A DNA stretch of 64,000 nucleotides from Arthonia radiata (taxonomy: Eukaryota > Ascomycota > Arthoniomycetes > Arthoniales > Arthoniaceae), in the NCBI GenBank assembly GCA_002989075.1, contig PSQN01000017.1, positions 248,001-312,000 on the forward strand. The letters are read 5' to 3'. Made by a program: the position numbers and the translations under genes. Every line of letters begins with the position of its first letter. The stretch's first letter is position 1. Shown here piece after piece: positions 11,539 through 23,072 of this stretch. A model generated the notes under the pieces. That model was not told where the DNA came from, did no database searches, and saw nothing but the letters and a program-made list of their open reading frames with translations.

Positions 11539-12231
11539 TGTAACGCCGGGCGGTCGTAACCGCTTTACTTAGTCTTATTCTATATTAAGGGTAATATAAT
11601 CTTGAGAGGAAGATAATTACTAAGATATTCAACTCGGGAGGGGAGGTTAAAGAAGCAAGGGACAAACTATAAGTCTTAAACAAAGGACTCAGCCGGTAAT
11701 ATAAACAAGCCAGGAGAATTGTACTGAGGCCGCATAGAAAAGCTCTCTCGAAACTCGGTCGCTCTATTTGTACGCCGACGTAGCTATAGGGTCCTACCTC
11801 GCGTCAATACTTATAAGAATTGCTTATAGCTCACTAGTTGCGTTACGGCAAGAAGAACTAATTAGGTTCAACACCTTAAAGTTAATATTAAACGATAATA
11901 TTAATTCTAAATCTAAATTTACGGATATCTATCTACTAAGGTGGATAGTTATCCTATCTATATAGTCTATAATATAGCTCGTACTCTAGGTCTGCTAGAG
12001 CTGCTAGGGCTGCTAGGGCTACTAGACGGTCTAGCACGTCTAGTACGTTTAGCACGTCTTAATAGGTTACGTAATAATTAGTAGTGCTAGAGCTGCTAGG
12101 GCTGCTAGACGGTCTAGTCCGTCTAGCACGTCTTAGCAAGTTACGTAACTCTGTAGTCGTAATTGGCTGTTTATATGTTTGTACAACACTAACTATAGCA
12201 GATTAGGTTATACTGGCGCCGCATTCTAACA
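11539..12231 (-). repeat. 5' LTR of Gypsy-1
   Basis: 693 bp, partner of 4584-5276. The element-side sequence directly inside it (on minus CTTTTATAGATTGCC) is the primer-binding region. It does not look like a tRNA-complementary site starting TGG. It resembles the PBS of the type A/B elements (CTTTAATAGACTCGC), which suggests a related priming mode. Confidence 0.93.
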
Positions 12232-12236
12232 CTTAG
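12232..12236. repeat. Target-site duplication CTTAG, right copy
   Basis: Exact match to 4579-4583. After removal of the element and one copy, the WD40 reading frame is continuous. Confidence 0.92.
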
Positions 12237-12945
12237 GTTGAATCGACGTCGTCGCCTTCTCGCCGGACGGCAAGCAGGTCGCGTTAGAATCTTGTAACAA
12301 GACGATTAAGCTGTAGAACACGGCGACGGTCAAAGAGCTAAAGACGCTAACCGGTCACTTAGACTGAGTCCGCGCCGTCGCCTTCTCGCCCGACGGCAAG
12401 CAGGTTGCGTTAAAATCTTATAACGAGACAATTAAGCTATAGAATACGGCGACGGGCAAGGAGCTAAAGACGCTAACCAGTTACTTAGGCTAGATCTACG
12501 CCGTCGCCTTCTCGTTCGATGGTAAGTAGGTCGCATTAGAATCTGTTAACAAGACGATTAGGCTATGAAACATTACGTAATTTCGCCAATCTTAAAAGTC
12601 TTTAGTAGCGTTTACAACTCAACATCTTAGACGGTATAAGTTTTAGAAGATAGAGACAACTAAGCTAGTTACCAATATTAAGTTTAATTAAGACGGCTTG
12701 CGTCTTATAACAAATGCCGGTCTCTGCGAGGTAAAGAGTCTAGCCGAAAAGCAAAAATTACTACAAGTATTGTTAAATGCTCTTTAGATAAGCAACGGTT
12801 GGATTAGATACAGAGTTACTCGTCTAATTTACCTCCCACCTGAGTTTAATTTGAAATACTGGAAGATATAGGACAAGCAAGTTGTTATTAGATTCTCTAA
12901 TAGGTCGGTGCTTATCTTTAATATCGATGTTAGATATCTGTCTCG
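12232..12945 (+). pseudogene. NACHT-WD40 NLR-type receptor pseudogene, 3' part
   Basis: This is the continuation of the receptor interrupted at 4583. Joining the two sides across the duplicated CTTAG restores the repeat frame (TLTGHL|G..DVVAFSPDGK). Three more WD40 repeats follow to about 12575, giving nine in all. The C-terminal segment has the conserved tail of this protein class: LRLITNAGLCEV, then a (W)I...RLIYLPPEF stretch, ending in VLIFNID near 12930. Stops in frame are TAG/TGA at expected Trp or Gln sites. It is non-functional as it stands. Confidence 0.85.
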
Positions 12946-14640
12946 GTACCCGTAAATCTCTAGACATATAATAGCTATAAGCTAGAGCTACACAAATATT
13001 TGTGTTCCTTAGACCTCTCTATTAATTTACTACTTAGATAACTGTTATCTGAGTTTAGAGATATTAAGGCTGTTAATACCTAAAGATATAGTATTTGCGG
13101 CTTGCGTTGTAATATTAGTAGTATTTATTGTATTCGCTTGTTGCGTTAATATATTATAGTAAGAGTATAGAGGTTGCATAATTAGAAGACAGAATTAACA
13201 ATAAAAAGAGGAAGTAAGCTACAGACCGCTTTAAGATTAGTAATAAGGAGGAAGTAAGATATATGCTAGGGATCGGGTATTACTTAGATATGCTTAGAGA
13301 GAACATTAGAGAGGAATAAAGCAAGGATTAGAGTATAGTTTGTGCTAAACTAACACGCTTAGTAAATATAGAGCTGCGGCTAACGAGACAAGTCTTCTTT
13401 TATAAAAAATCTCTCAATATCTGAATCTTTCCTCCGTTATTTATAACTCTAGCGCCGCCTCTTTACTTACTTTGTCTTCGTTTCGTTAATAATCGTACTA
13501 TACCGGACCTATAGCGTAGCCGCGATCGCGCTAGGAGTAAACGTTGCTAGGTCTCCTTCTAGGCGAGTCCCTGCTTCTCCCGCAGGCGAAGCAGCGACTC
13601 GTTATCGTTATTTATATACCTTACCCTCTTTTGCGCGTATAAAATATTAGTAGAAATATAAAGGACTAGAGTAAGGGAAGCTGCGCTACGTCTCGAGGCT
13701 ATCGAGGTACTAACGGTACGCTCGCTACCTTAAATATAATATAACTTTGTACGATTCTAGCCCTAGGACCTCGAGAATATCTTATAAAGACTATTAACTA
13801 GAGGTAGTCTAACGTTCTAGTAGAATTATAGCTATCTTGTATCGTAACATACACCTAACATAACGTTTAAAGGAGCTAGATAAGAGACACTACGAACTTC
13901 TCTATATACAGACAGTCGGAAGTTATATAGACCGCGCTAAGCTGCAGTCTTAGAAACTTCTAGAAGCTTTTACGACATCTTTTAATCGAAGTATCGAGTA
14001 CTAGATACATAAGATAAATCTTTAAAATGCCTGCGCTACGGTAAGAGTAGGCAATTGCTTAGAATAGTTTATACTGTTGTTAATAAGCCCGTACTAAAGA
14101 GCAAACCTATCTATATCTCGAATAGCGTAAAGACTACAGCAAAAATATTGTTCTAGTATCTATTAGTATAGGCTAAATATTAAATCTTAAGGTACGGTTA
14201 GTGCTATCCGAGGAATAAGACATTTACTTACTATTTAGGTATTCTATATATACGCAGTGTCGCCTATTATAATTAATACCTACTATATCTTTACTTTACG
14301 GTTACTATCTTAGTCTTTATTTAACTATAATAGACTTAAAGCGCAGCTCTAATATGCTCTAAGAAGAATCAGCACTAGATCTCATTAAAGAAGAGCTTTT
14401 GCCTGTCGCGTAAATAGAGAAGTGCTTTGCTATCTTCCTTAATATACTTAACTCTCTTTTATCTGCGCGGTTCCCCTTTTAAAGACGCGTCTAACTACGG
14501 TAACAGAAGCTATATCGTACGTTGGAAAGACGCGGACATTAATAGGACCCTCTTAATATTAAAGGTGATTCTAAATTTAACCGAGCTTCTATTAACGCGT
14601 TCGAGGAAGCTCTAGATCGGCTGTCGTTTAGATGCGATTT
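12946..14640. other. Unresolved RIP-mutated DNA
   Basis: 12946-13200 continues past the receptor end with a hydrophobic + frame. From 13380 to 14640 both strands give partly readable frames: on + LKELDKRHYELLYIQTVGSY near 13880, and on minus Arg/Ser-rich frames. No family is recognised. The 62-codon open stretch at 14427-14615 lies here and is not convincing as a gene. Confidence 0.4.
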
Positions 14641-15590
14641 GGGTACAACGCTTAGAGCTATTAGCTAAAGAGTGTGTCGGGCATAGTAATAGAGACCGAC
14701 GTAGACGGGCGGCTTTAATGCTATTTACAAACGTAGCTATCGACGAGCGATAGCGTAAATTACGCTGCTTACTAATATTTAGAGTTAGACAGCTTACCTT
14801 TCCCTCCTGCTATTCGCTAGCCTCGTTAATAGTACTCTTGTCTATTTCGCTACTTTAATTATCTTTGAATTCGCTCTCCTTGGTCGTATTACCCTGTATA
14901 ATTCCCTCGCCTCTATTGTATAAGTCGATATACTCGTCGTTGTAACTGCTTTCGCCTTCGCCTTTACTAGTCTTAGTATCTCTATATATATTTTATGCTC
15001 TAGAGGTATTCTTCTCTTAGTTACGCTCTTTGTTGGCTTAAGAGCGCAATAAATCTTAATTTAGAGTTTTTTTAAGACCTTAAGCTAGCTCGTTCTACGC
15101 TATAACTACATTAATGTCTATATATTAACTAGGCGTACGAGTACTTTAACAAGATTGTTCGCCGCTCGTCTTTGTAGCTATTCCTACAAATTCTAGAGAG
15201 CTTATAGCCTAAAGGTACAGACAAGCAATCTAGTCCTCTATAGCTAGAAGATTGTTGTCGACCGTCTTTAGGGTCTTTTTACTTAAAGCGGTCTTAGCCG
15301 CTAGTATAAGGGTAGCCGAACTTTCTAGTCTAGTGCTATTGTCTATCGGTTTAGAAAGGTCTAAGTAATGGCTTTAAGCGGAATCTTGCAGTAAGTAGTG
15401 TATAGGCTCCTGCTTCGCTATCGTAGCCGTATTCGAAGGCGTAGTTAAGCTTAAAAGCTCTTCTAGCGACGATAGAGATTTATTATCGAATCTGTTATCG
15501 AAAATCGTCTATAAGTTCTCTAAATACTGTTAGAGGTAGCCAACCAAATTAGTGTCTAAAATTATACTTACCTTATATACCTAGGGACGT
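14640..15590 (-). pseudogene. Decayed protein-coding gene of unknown function
   Basis: A single minus frame stays readable over about 300 codons with stops only at TAA/TAG sites fitting mutated Gln or Trp. Readable parts include SLSSLEELLSLTTPSNTATI near 15470, TALSKKTLKTVDNNLLAIED near 15270 and ESSYNDEYIDLYNRGEGII near 14930. The composition is Ser/Thr/Asn/Glu/Gln rich and looks like a low-complexity regulatory or disordered protein. No domain is recognised. Whether it belongs to a mobile element or to a host gene caught by RIP cannot be told. Confidence 0.5.
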
Positions 15591-17040
15591 AGTATATATA
15601 CAGCTATATACAGTTTTACTTTCGCCTGCATTAACGTTCTCTTTATAGATCTTGCCTTATAGCGATATTGTTTCGCAGAACTAATATATCGTACAAGAAT
15701 TATTAATTGTAGTCTCTTATAGTTACTAAAGCTAAGATATCTTTAGAGATAGACTAGTGTAGAGAATAAACGTAGAGAAGGCCGCTATCGTAGAGAGAGC
15801 CGATTCTACGGGAGAAATAAATAAAGTAGATCTAAAAGAGAATGCTACGGTTAATAAATAATATAGTACAGCAGAAGCAGTACTAAACCTCTAGAGATGC
15901 TAATAAGTTAGTTAACTAAATAGTCTCAGACGGTCGCTTTAACCTATAATAGCGTACTACTGCCTAGCAGCGATTATAATAGTCGATATCTGCCTAACGC
16001 TAGTCTCTACGACCGACTTAATCGCTTAGAATTAGCCCGTAGTTAGTACTTATAGATAAACGCAATAATAATTCGCGCGGATCTACGGCTCCGGTAGTTC
16101 CGCCCCTGTCTGCTGCAGCGTATTAATAGGACTACCTGTTGATGTACAAAAGTAGAAGAAGACAAGCAAAATTCTGGTCGAGCCTAGCGTTTAAGGCATA
16201 GGGATATAAACTAAGGGCAGCGAGCAAAGGCGCATAGTTGCAGTAGCAGGTACTATAGAGGCTGCGTCGTCTTAGCTGCTAATCGCCCATTAACAGAAAA
16301 AGGCGCAGTACGTAAATAATGGCCCAACGCTATTCGAAGCGGCCAATAGCCGGCTGAAACTATAGGGTTCGTTACTCGGAGTGGGTACTGTGCCGATTAC
16401 GGCGCTTAAGAGATTGAGCCGGCTAAGAATATCTATGTAGTAGAGAGATCCAGGTAGCGATAACTTAAGCGTACAACTACTCGTATGCTCAGCGAACGTA
16501 ACTTATAGCGGTAACTTAATAGGCGGGATTACCGGCGAAGGTAAAAGAACGCTGTCGACAGGCTATAATGCGTAAGACATGTACTCGTAGCAGTACGCCC
16601 GGCGTTAGTCGTTGGGCGCTTAAGTCGAGGGTAGAATAGAGGTCGGTCGCTTTTTCTACCTTTATACAGCGAGTAGTAGATCTATTGTAAGCGCTACGGT
16701 CGCATAAATATAAGGAGGGCGGGTTAAAAGAAAATCTGCAGTTTAGAGCCTAGCTACATAGATAGACTCGTTAGTTATAAGACTAGAGTCGTTTTAGCCT
16801 TAAACTAACTTATAGCCCTAGTATAGACGAGAAAAAGACCGGCAGCAGACAGAAAGAGTTTAGTCTAGCGTAGATAGAGACGCCTTAAGCGAGAGCAAGG
16901 AAGAATAATAGCACAAGGGAACAGCGAGGCTTTATAATTTTAATACGCGTACAAGCTACGTATATAGAGCCGTCGCAAACCAGCTGGCGGATCTAATTGG
17001 CCCGTCGAAGGAGTAGCTTCCTGTTGCGGGCAATTTAGTA
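15591..17040. other. Unassigned region with higher GC than its surroundings
   Basis: From about 15,900 to 17,040 GC is visibly higher than in flanking DNA, with many CG dinucleotides. A + frame is partly readable around 15,930-16,140 (SLYDRLNRLELARS) but not assignable. The region ends in a sharp compositional border at about 17,040. Confidence 0.4.
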
Positions 17041-20000
17041 TATAGATTACTATTTATTTAATAGTAGCTATTATACTAACTTATATCTATATATACTTAC
17101 TTTAGATATAAAGCTTATTTTTACTTATTCTTTTTATATTTAGATTCTATTTTTAAGTAATAATTGTATTTCTTTATTATTTATACTATACATTACTTTT
17201 TTAATACTTTAAAACTTTATAAAACTTAGTAAGTTATATTAATTATAATTAGTCTTTATTTAATAAGTAGTAAAGTTATATTGAACTATATAAAGCTTAC
17301 TATAGAAAATTTTATATAAATATATAGCTTAAAAAAGTTTAGTTTAGAATATATTAGCTTAAATACTTTAAAAAGATTATTTTAATTCTATACTTATAAT
17401 ATTATATTTAATATTAAGCTCTATATTAATAAGAATCTATAAAATATTTAATAAAATAATAGCTTTATGTTAAAATAATAGTATAGCTTTTTAAACAATA
17501 TATATACTTACTATAATAGTATTATAATAAATTATACTATTAGTTTAATTATTTTTAGAGAGTCCTTTTAGCTTTATAAAGATCTTTTTTTTAAATAGTA
17601 ATAAATAGCTATCTTTTTAACTACTTTATAATTATTCCTATTAAAATTCTTAAAGAATTTATTAAAGCTTATTTACTTACTAAAATTTATATTTATAAGC
17701 TAGTTTTTTTATATAGTTATTCTATTTTATAGTATATTTCTATATTTTAGTTAGTCTATACAGTAGAATATATACTTGCTTTATTTAATACTAAAAATAA
17801 TTAGCTTAAAAAATGTTGTATTAATCTATAAAAATTAGCTTACTACTTATATATTAAATTAGCCTTTGTTTAAATATTAAACTCTACTTTCTTATTTTTA
17901 CTTAAATTATTATAGCTATAATTTAGCTTATAAGTACTAATAAAAGGATATTTAAGCTTTTAATAGTTATTCTTCTAGAAATTTATCTACTTAATATTAT
18001 TAGAGTTATTATTTTTACTAGCTATAAACTAAGTATAAGCTTTTATGATACTAAAATTTAATAAATACTAGTTAAAAGCTTTATAAGATATAATATTTAT
18101 ACTAATACTAAAAGCTTATTCAGCTTTATACTTTTATAATATATTGGAGTTAAATTATTTTTGATAGCTTTATAAAAATAGCCTCTCTTAGATACTATAA
18201 TAAGAGATTAAAATAGACTAATAGCTAGTAAAAGAGTAGAAATAAGTATAAAGTTTAGAAAATTTAAGAAAAAAAAGGTAAGTTTATTAGTAAGAAATAT
18301 AAACTAAAATAAAGTTTATTTTAATAATAAGTAACAGATTATTACTATATTCAATAATAAAATTTTTAATACTAAACTTTAGTTATTATATAACTATAGT
18401 AGCTTTATATTACTATACCAACTTTTTTAACTTTAGTATCTAAGTTGAACTTTATCTTTCTACTTTACTAATTATTTACTATTATTTTTAACTATCTTTT
18501 CTTATATTTAAGTTATAAATTAAAGTTTATATTAAGCTAGTTATTAGTAATAGTACGCTAAAAGTAAATAGTATATAAAGTAGTTACTAGTTAAACTTAT
18601 AGTATTATAAAGATAAGTAGTTATTTTTTAAAGCGCTTTATAAAAAGTATAGTAGCTTTTAAGGCTTCAAAGCCTACTAAATATACTTATTATATTATAT
18701 TTAAACTCTAGCTTAATAGTAAATATTACTATATATCTTTAGTTTATAATGTACTTAAGACTAGTTTTAGTTTAAAGTAAGTAAATTAAAATAATCTTTA
18801 TTAAATTAAGTTAATTTAATATTAAGTTTCTATATAAAGATATATAGTATTAGTAATAAATAGAGTCTTTTTTTAAGATTGCTATTCTAGAGGCTTATTT
18901 ATAAGATTATAACTAATATTAAATTAAATATCTAGTTTAAATAAAGAGTATTTAAAATACTTTAAAAGGTTTTAAGAATATTTTTAATAAAAGAGTCTAA
19001 AAGTATAATTCTTTATATTTTAAAGAAAAGCCTATATTAATTTAAATTGTAGTAAACTTAGTAGTAATATATACTAAGTATATTATAATCTTTTAAAAGA
19101 ATATATAGCTAATCAAGAGTTTTTAAGAATACTTTTAAAATATAAATTACTATAAATATTAATTAAAATAATCTTTTCTTAGCTTTAAGCTATATTAAAT
19201 ATATAAAAGTAATAATAAAGAATAGAGTAGTATTCTTCTATATATATTAAGTAGCTAGCTAGTTAAACTAAAAACTTATTATAGTTTAATACAGATAGTA
19301 ATAGAATACTATTTAGAAGAGAAATAATAGATTTAAAACTTAATAAAAAGTTTAGTATACTCTTAATAAATAATAAATTAAAATTTATATAATATAATAA
19401 TTTAAAAAGTATCTTTTTTACTATATATATAAAAATAATATTTTAAAGACTCTTAATATTAAATATTTAAATTAATAGAATACTTTATTACTTATTTTAG
19501 CTCTAAAACTATAATAATTGTATTTTATTAGCTACTACACTAACTACTTTTATACACTATTACTAGTACTTAAGCTTATTTATAAAACAGTAAGTTTTAT
19601 ACTATTAGTAATCTTTATAAGCTATCTAAGTATATAAGACTATAGTTTCAATTATATTTATAGCTTATTACTTTATAAACTATTTAAAGTAATAATTTAA
19701 ACTTAAGTAGTATTTATATTATTATATAAAGAGTAGCTAAAAATACTTTTAAGAAAACTAGTAGATAGCTAAATAGATCTTATCTTTTAAAAGAGTACTT
19801 AATAAGTAGTAAATATATACTTTAATATATAAATTACTTTAACTATTAATTTCTCTTTATATATTAACTTTCTAATAATAAACTATTAAGAATTAGCTTA
19901 AGTACTTTGAATAGTTATTTTAATTATAATAAGATTACATTATATTTAAAAGATATACTAAAAGATAATTATAAACAGTAAAGCTAGTATTTAGTTTACT

Positions 20001-20290
20001 TAATTATAAATAAAACTAAAAGTAAAAACTATACTTTAAAAAACGCTATATTAGAAAGAATCCTAATATAAAGCTTATTATTTAAAGGGTAAAGTAAGCT
20101 TCTAAAGATAGATTTTCTTTAAATAATACTTATGAGATACTTTTCTAACTATTTAACGCTTATTTATATTAAGTACTATATAAAACTTATTAAAGCTAGC
20201 TTACTTACTTTTATTTATATTTATATACTAATATTTTTATATTATCTTACTATATCTCTATATCTTAGCTAATTAATATAGTAATCAATC
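17041..20290. other. Extremely AT-rich, TpA-dense block
   Basis: About 3.2 kb with very low GC and dense TA, TTAA and CTAGCT-like words. No frame of more than 60 codons is open. I see no LTR, no terminal inverted repeat and no recognisable protein. It is most simply an old, saturated RIP target such as a DNA transposon relic. Confidence 0.5.
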
Positions 20291-22576
20291 TACTAGGATT
20301 TATATATTAGAAAAACGTTACCCTCGTTATAGAAAAGTATTGCTACTTAGTAGCTGCGTACTTAGCTTATATACTAACGTATTTATATAAAATTATAGAA
20401 TCCTACATCTTGCTTACTTTTTCCTAGTATTACGCTTATTATTTTAAGCTGCCTTTTAATATCTACTATAACTTTTACTTTCTATATCTACTAAAACTTA
20501 TTCTTATATCTAAACTTTACTACCTCTCCTTTCTAACTCTACTATATTGCCTTTCTTAGAGCTCTGTAGTAGTATCTAATTTTATATAGCTACTGTCCCT
20601 TTCTTATTAATAGTTATAGTAGTTACTAAGCCGGTAGAAAGCTGCTTATATCTCTATAGTAATGCGACCTCCTTATAATTTCCTGTTAGACGTACAATAG
20701 TTGCCTACTATATTACTTATAAGACTAAGTTTCTTATTTATAAGCTTAAAGATATTATAGACCTATTAGTACGAGTATATTACTAGCGGCATATAGATAT
20801 TTATAACGTATTTCTACTGCTATTAGCAATTTTATCTACAATTAACTGCGCTAAGTTAAGTAAAGAGCGTAGAACTTAAATTACGTATACAAGTAAACGT
20901 TAGGTATGGTTTAAAAACTTATAGGTCTCTATAGTCTTAGATAGATATCCTAATTATATATCTCTATTAGCTAGCGTCTATTATTAATAGTCTAATTTGT
21001 AGCGTTAGCCAATCTCTATTAAATTTTACTATCTATTTGAGCTATTTCTCTAGTACTAGGCGTCTACGCCAAACTACGCTTAATAGTAGAAATAATATAG
21101 CTAAAATAATATTTCCTTATATATTTATATTAGTTAATATATATAATAAAGACTAGATTTTAAATACTAATCTTTACTATCTTCTTTTATTTATAAACAA
21201 GACTATAATAACAATATAGCCCTTAATAAGATATTATAGATATAGATCGGCGGAAGAGTAAACTAAGTACAACTAAGTTTATCTATACTTATAGTAAAAT
21301 AGTTAAGATATATATTATATTCTATAGTAAATAAGGTCCGGCTGCTATATAAAGACAGAGGCTATAGTAGAAGGTACTAAAATATCTAGGCTTGTAGCGT
21401 TAGTTAGCCGCTAATACTTAAGATATAGAGGTTATAGAGGCTAAGACAAGGCTTATTTCTATTACTATAACTAAGTTAGCTTTCTATAGTTTAGACGTAG
21501 GTCGATTCAACCGGTTAAGAGTATTATAGCGAGGTACTCTGTATTTCTTTAGACTATAAGTATTACTTTTACCGCAATACTAATCTTCTATCTCTATACT
21601 CTCTATTAACTCAATTTTATAAATTTTTCTTATAAAGATATTTATCTCTGTAATAATATTATATTCTCTCTTTATTTATTATAAAGCACTAAAATCTAAG
21701 TAGCCCTGCCTCTAGTAAGCTTAATAGCTAACTACTACTAATTCTATAACAGCGCTTAATCTAAATAATTTAACTTTATTAGATAGTAATTCTCTTTGAA
21801 GCAACAATAATATAGCTAGTAGTAAGCCTATATATAATCAGAATGCTAGTTAAAAGGATAATTAGAAGCTAGTAAACTTATAAGATACGCTAGATAACTA
21901 ATATACTCCTAAATAAATAGACTAACTTTAATATTCTATAGAAGATCTAATTACTATCGCTAAAGATAGTTTCAATAATAATAATAACAATCTTTTTGCT
22001 TTAGAGAAGCTTCTAAGCCCCTTTTAATTGGCTTAATAAATAATTATAGTTGCTAAGCATAATACTTAATAAATAAACTATATACTATAGCTAAGTATAG
22101 TTACTTAAGCTCTACTAAGTCTTTATAGAAGAATAATTACTACTAAAGCTCGTCTATATCGATAGGTAAACCTATAAGTTATAGAAAGCCAAATTCAAAA
22201 GAGAAAGATAATATCTAGAGTACCGTAAATACTTACTATATTAGAAATATTAATAGTACTGTTTATAAGTACAAGTAACTATTATTTATAGTAGAAGAGT
22301 CTATATAAAGTAGACAGCTAAGCGGCTTAGAGACCGGCTTCTTACCGCTATCTAACGTACTAAGCAAGATAAGTGACTTAATATACTACTTAGTAACTTA
22401 AATACAGTTACTATTACTAGCAAAATAGTCTATATTTATATATTTTAGCAAGTAATTCTACAATAATAGCGATAGTAATAGCAATAACAATAACAATAAT
22501 AATAATAATAACTACAATAATAAGTAGAAAGTAGAGCATATAGTAGGTAAGTAGAACAATATAGATAGTATAGAAT
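20291..22576 (+). pseudogene. Decayed coding region of unknown function, truncated by an insertion
   Basis: From about 20,600 the + strand shows a frame readable through TAG/TAA stops, Gln-, Ser- and Tyr-rich. It includes LLSPFQLAQQ and IIVAKHNTQ near 22,010-22,070. An (AAT)n-type low-complexity tract lies at 22,456-22,512. The frame runs up to the Gypsy insertion at 22,577. No family is recognised. The 94-codon minus open stretch at 22,417-22,701 crosses the microsatellite and the LTR border and is not a gene. Confidence 0.35.
22456..22512. repeat. AT-rich microsatellite, (AAT/AAC)n-like
   Basis: Imperfect runs of AATAGCGATAGT, then AATAACAATAAC and AATAATAATAAT. Ordinary slippage repeat. 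Confidence 0.7.
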
Positions 22577-22581
22577 TTATA
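22577..22581. repeat. Target-site duplication TTATA, left
   Basis: Matches 36260-36264 exactly across the old Gypsy. Confidence 0.85.
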
Positions 22582-23031
22582 TATTACGGTCTTACTATAT
22601 CCGGCTGGTATAAGGCTAAGCGCAGCCAGCCTTATTAGAGTATTATATAGAATACCTAATAACTCTAATATAGCGACGTTAATAACGTTACTATATCGCA
22701 ATAGAATCCTAATAACGCGATAGAGAAGCTATTAGAACTATTAGACACAGAGGAACTTATCTATATACCTTAGACTATATAGCTAGGCTAATAATTAACC
22801 TTAGAATAGACTTTAGTCTATTAACTTAATCTTTAAATATAAGTTTTTTAACTATATTTAAGTAACATATTTTACCTTCTATCTACTCTAGTTAATTCTC
22901 TTTTACTCTTTATAATCTATATTATCTCTCCTACTTTTTAGTCTCTAGCATACAAGATATCCCTTACTAAGGTCAATAAGTATATAAGGTAAGTAAGCCT
23001 TAGTTTAGTCTACCTAGCGATTAGTATTATA
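22582..23031 (+). repeat. 5' LTR (type A) of the old Gypsy
   Basis: 450 bp, starts TATTACGGTC (from TGTTACGGTC) and ends AGTATTATA. It contains the U3 palindrome near 22669-22699 and the AGTCTATTAA self-primer-like site near 22817. Confidence 0.92.
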
Positions 23032-23072
23032 CTTTAATAGACTCGCTATAAAAGTAGAAAAAGTAGATTAAC

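Larger units (their letters stand above)
4584..12231 (-). mobile_element. Gypsy-1: complete chromodomain Ty3/Gypsy retrotransposon inserted in the NLR gene
   Basis: A 7.65-kb LTR retrotransposon on the minus strand. The two LTRs are 693 bp each (4584-5276 and 11539-12231), begin TGTTAGGA and end CGTTACA in element orientation, and are flanked by the 5-bp duplication CTTAG (4579-4583, 12232-12236). Order along the element: gag with capsid and zinc knuckle, then protease, RT (YIDD), RNase H, integrase and chromodomain. An extra antisense gene lies between pol and the 3' LTR. All frames carry RIP-type stops. Insertion sits in a linker between WD40 repeats of the host gene. Confidence 0.93.

Noticed and set aside
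11768-11965. 65-codon open frame on +
   Set aside because: Entirely inside the LTR; the other LTR copy (around 4,810-5,010) has stops in the same frame.
17041-20290. Mitochondrial DNA insertion as explanation for the AT-rich block
   Set aside because: No mitochondrial gene or rRNA/tRNA pattern seen, and the TpA/CTAG-rich texture matches RIP in neighbouring repeats.
22417-22701. 94-codon open frame on minus
   Set aside because: Generated by an AAT-type microsatellite and crossing the border into an LTR.
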